From the NCBI RefSeq assembly GCF_000429765.1, contig NZ_AUCM01000005.1:62001-126000 (forward strand): 64,000 nt of DNA. Reading direction: 5' to 3'. The stretch comes from Gemmobacter nectariphilus DSM 15620 (GTDB lineage Bacteria; Pseudomonadota; Alphaproteobacteria; Rhodobacterales; Rhodobacteraceae). A program made the position numbers and the translations under genes. Below are positions 63,694 through 64,000 of this stretch, in pieces (position 1 is the first letter of the stretch; each line of letters begins with the position of its first letter). Under the pieces are notes generated by a model that worked only from the letters and a program-made list of their open reading frames with translations, was not told where the DNA came from and did no database searches.

Positions 63694-64000
63694 TCAGCCG
63701 GTGGCCAAAGCCAATGGGCTGGCGGTGAAGTCGGCGCCCGTCACCTCGGCTTCGAAGAACGGCGCATAGGCGGGGGTGCCCCAGTGGTTGCCCATTTCGA
63801 CATGCGTGGGGATGCGGAACCCGCCGAACCTGCCATGCGCAAGAACACGGCCGCCAAAGGGTTGCAGCTGCCAGCGTCTTTGCGGGTTCGCATCGGACCA
63901 TCGCGGCGCGACAAGGGTTCGCGGGCTGCCATCTTCGGCCAGATCAAGGCGCATCGGGGCAACACCCGTCAGGGCGGGAAAGCCAACCTCGGTCTGTGCG
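63694..64000 (-). CDS. DUF6544-like protein (5' end outside window)
   Basis: The last 102 codons of a minus-strand gene whose frame stays open to the window edge. The C-terminal pattern WQLQPFGGRVLAHGRFGGF and RIPTHVEMGNHWGTPAYAPF resembles the end of DUF6544 (DUF6920-like) proteins, which are of unknown function. Its start lies beyond position 64000. Confidence 0.65.
   Translation of the reverse strand, partial: AQTEVGFPALTGVAPMRLDLAEDGSPRTLVAPRWSDANPQRRWQLQPFGGRVLAHGRFGGFRIPTHVEMGNHWGTPAYAPFFEAEVTGADFTASPLALATG

Noticed and set aside
1-64000. CRISPR arrays, insertion sequences or prophage
   Set aside because: No regularly spaced short repeats, transposase, integrase or phage structural genes were found. 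The dispersed repeats are single copies with hairpins and lack the spacing of an array.

Overview
This 64 kb window is GC-rich chromosomal DNA (roughly two thirds G+C by eye) from an alphaproteobacterium, most likely of the order Rhodobacterales (Rhodobacter/Paracoccus-like). The evidence is the protein sequences, a MipZ division ATPase with no par system, the leuC-leuD-leuB arrangement with interleaved membrane-protein genes, the ubiE-ubiB / mutM / rpsT-dnaA neighbourhood, an exosortase E/VPEID-CTERM pair, and a family of gene-end repeats built from a hairpin plus a GATATTT motif. No phage, integrase, insertion sequence, plasmid or CRISPR feature was seen. The window is mostly housekeeping DNA with metabolic islands.

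Layout: 1-7.1 kb, the end of a DUF1501 gene, then a minus-strand leucine cluster (leuC, HdeD-like, leuD, membrane protein, EEP-family enzyme, leuB). 7.5-8.4 kb, rsfS and rlmH (ribosome maturation and silencing). 8.6-13.4 kb, a minus-strand peptide-type ABC transporter without a binding protein, joined to an aldehyde dehydrogenase. 13.6-18.4 kb, a lipoprotein lytic transglycosylase, exosortase E/protease with its VPEID-CTERM substrate, a Pit phosphate transporter and a Nudix gene. 18.4-21.0 kb, a kinase-like gene, a class III PLP enzyme and arfB, all overlapping. 21.2-23 kb, idi, a FolB-like aldolase and a pteridine-reductase-like SDR. 23-28.4 kb, an omega-aminotransferase and IclR regulator divergent from an APC permease and aldehyde dehydrogenase, which looks like an amine catabolic module. 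28.5-32 kb, truB, rplS, rpmE and a KefB-type antiporter broken by an in-frame TAA. 32.2-34.8 kb, a GAF/Fis regulator and an acetaldehyde-type dehydrogenase. 35-39.1 kb, mipZ and a 1073-residue RTX protein. 39.2-44.9 kb, the rimP-nusA-ylxR-infB operon with a terminator-like leader. 45-47.2 kb, mtaB, dapF and tRNA-Lys. 47.4-51.4 kb, a GMC oxidoreductase broken by an in-frame TAG, an acyl-CoA ligase and a TetR regulator. 51.5-58.9 kb, coaBC, a lipase-like hydrolase, Nudix, ubiB, ubiE, a membrane protein, mutM and an enoyl-CoA hydratase. 59-64 kb, rpsT, dnaA, ppaC, sdaA and a DUF6544-like fragment.

The observations most worth following are: (1) the gene-end repeats, eight of nine of which are oriented with the transcription entering them, and which show compensatory stem changes between copies; (2) the RTX protein, which is six near-regular units of about 172 residues, each carrying an NGWY block and most a WxA/N block; (3) the XrtE/VPEID pair, whose substrate has a WWWWPW mature segment; (4) a terminator hairpin between a good promoter and rimP; (5) a kinase-like plus phospho-lyase-like gene pair; (6) two genes broken by single nonsense codons; and (7) two genes (rsfS and the EEP enzyme) that have no convincing ATG/GTG/TTG start but a well-placed CTG.
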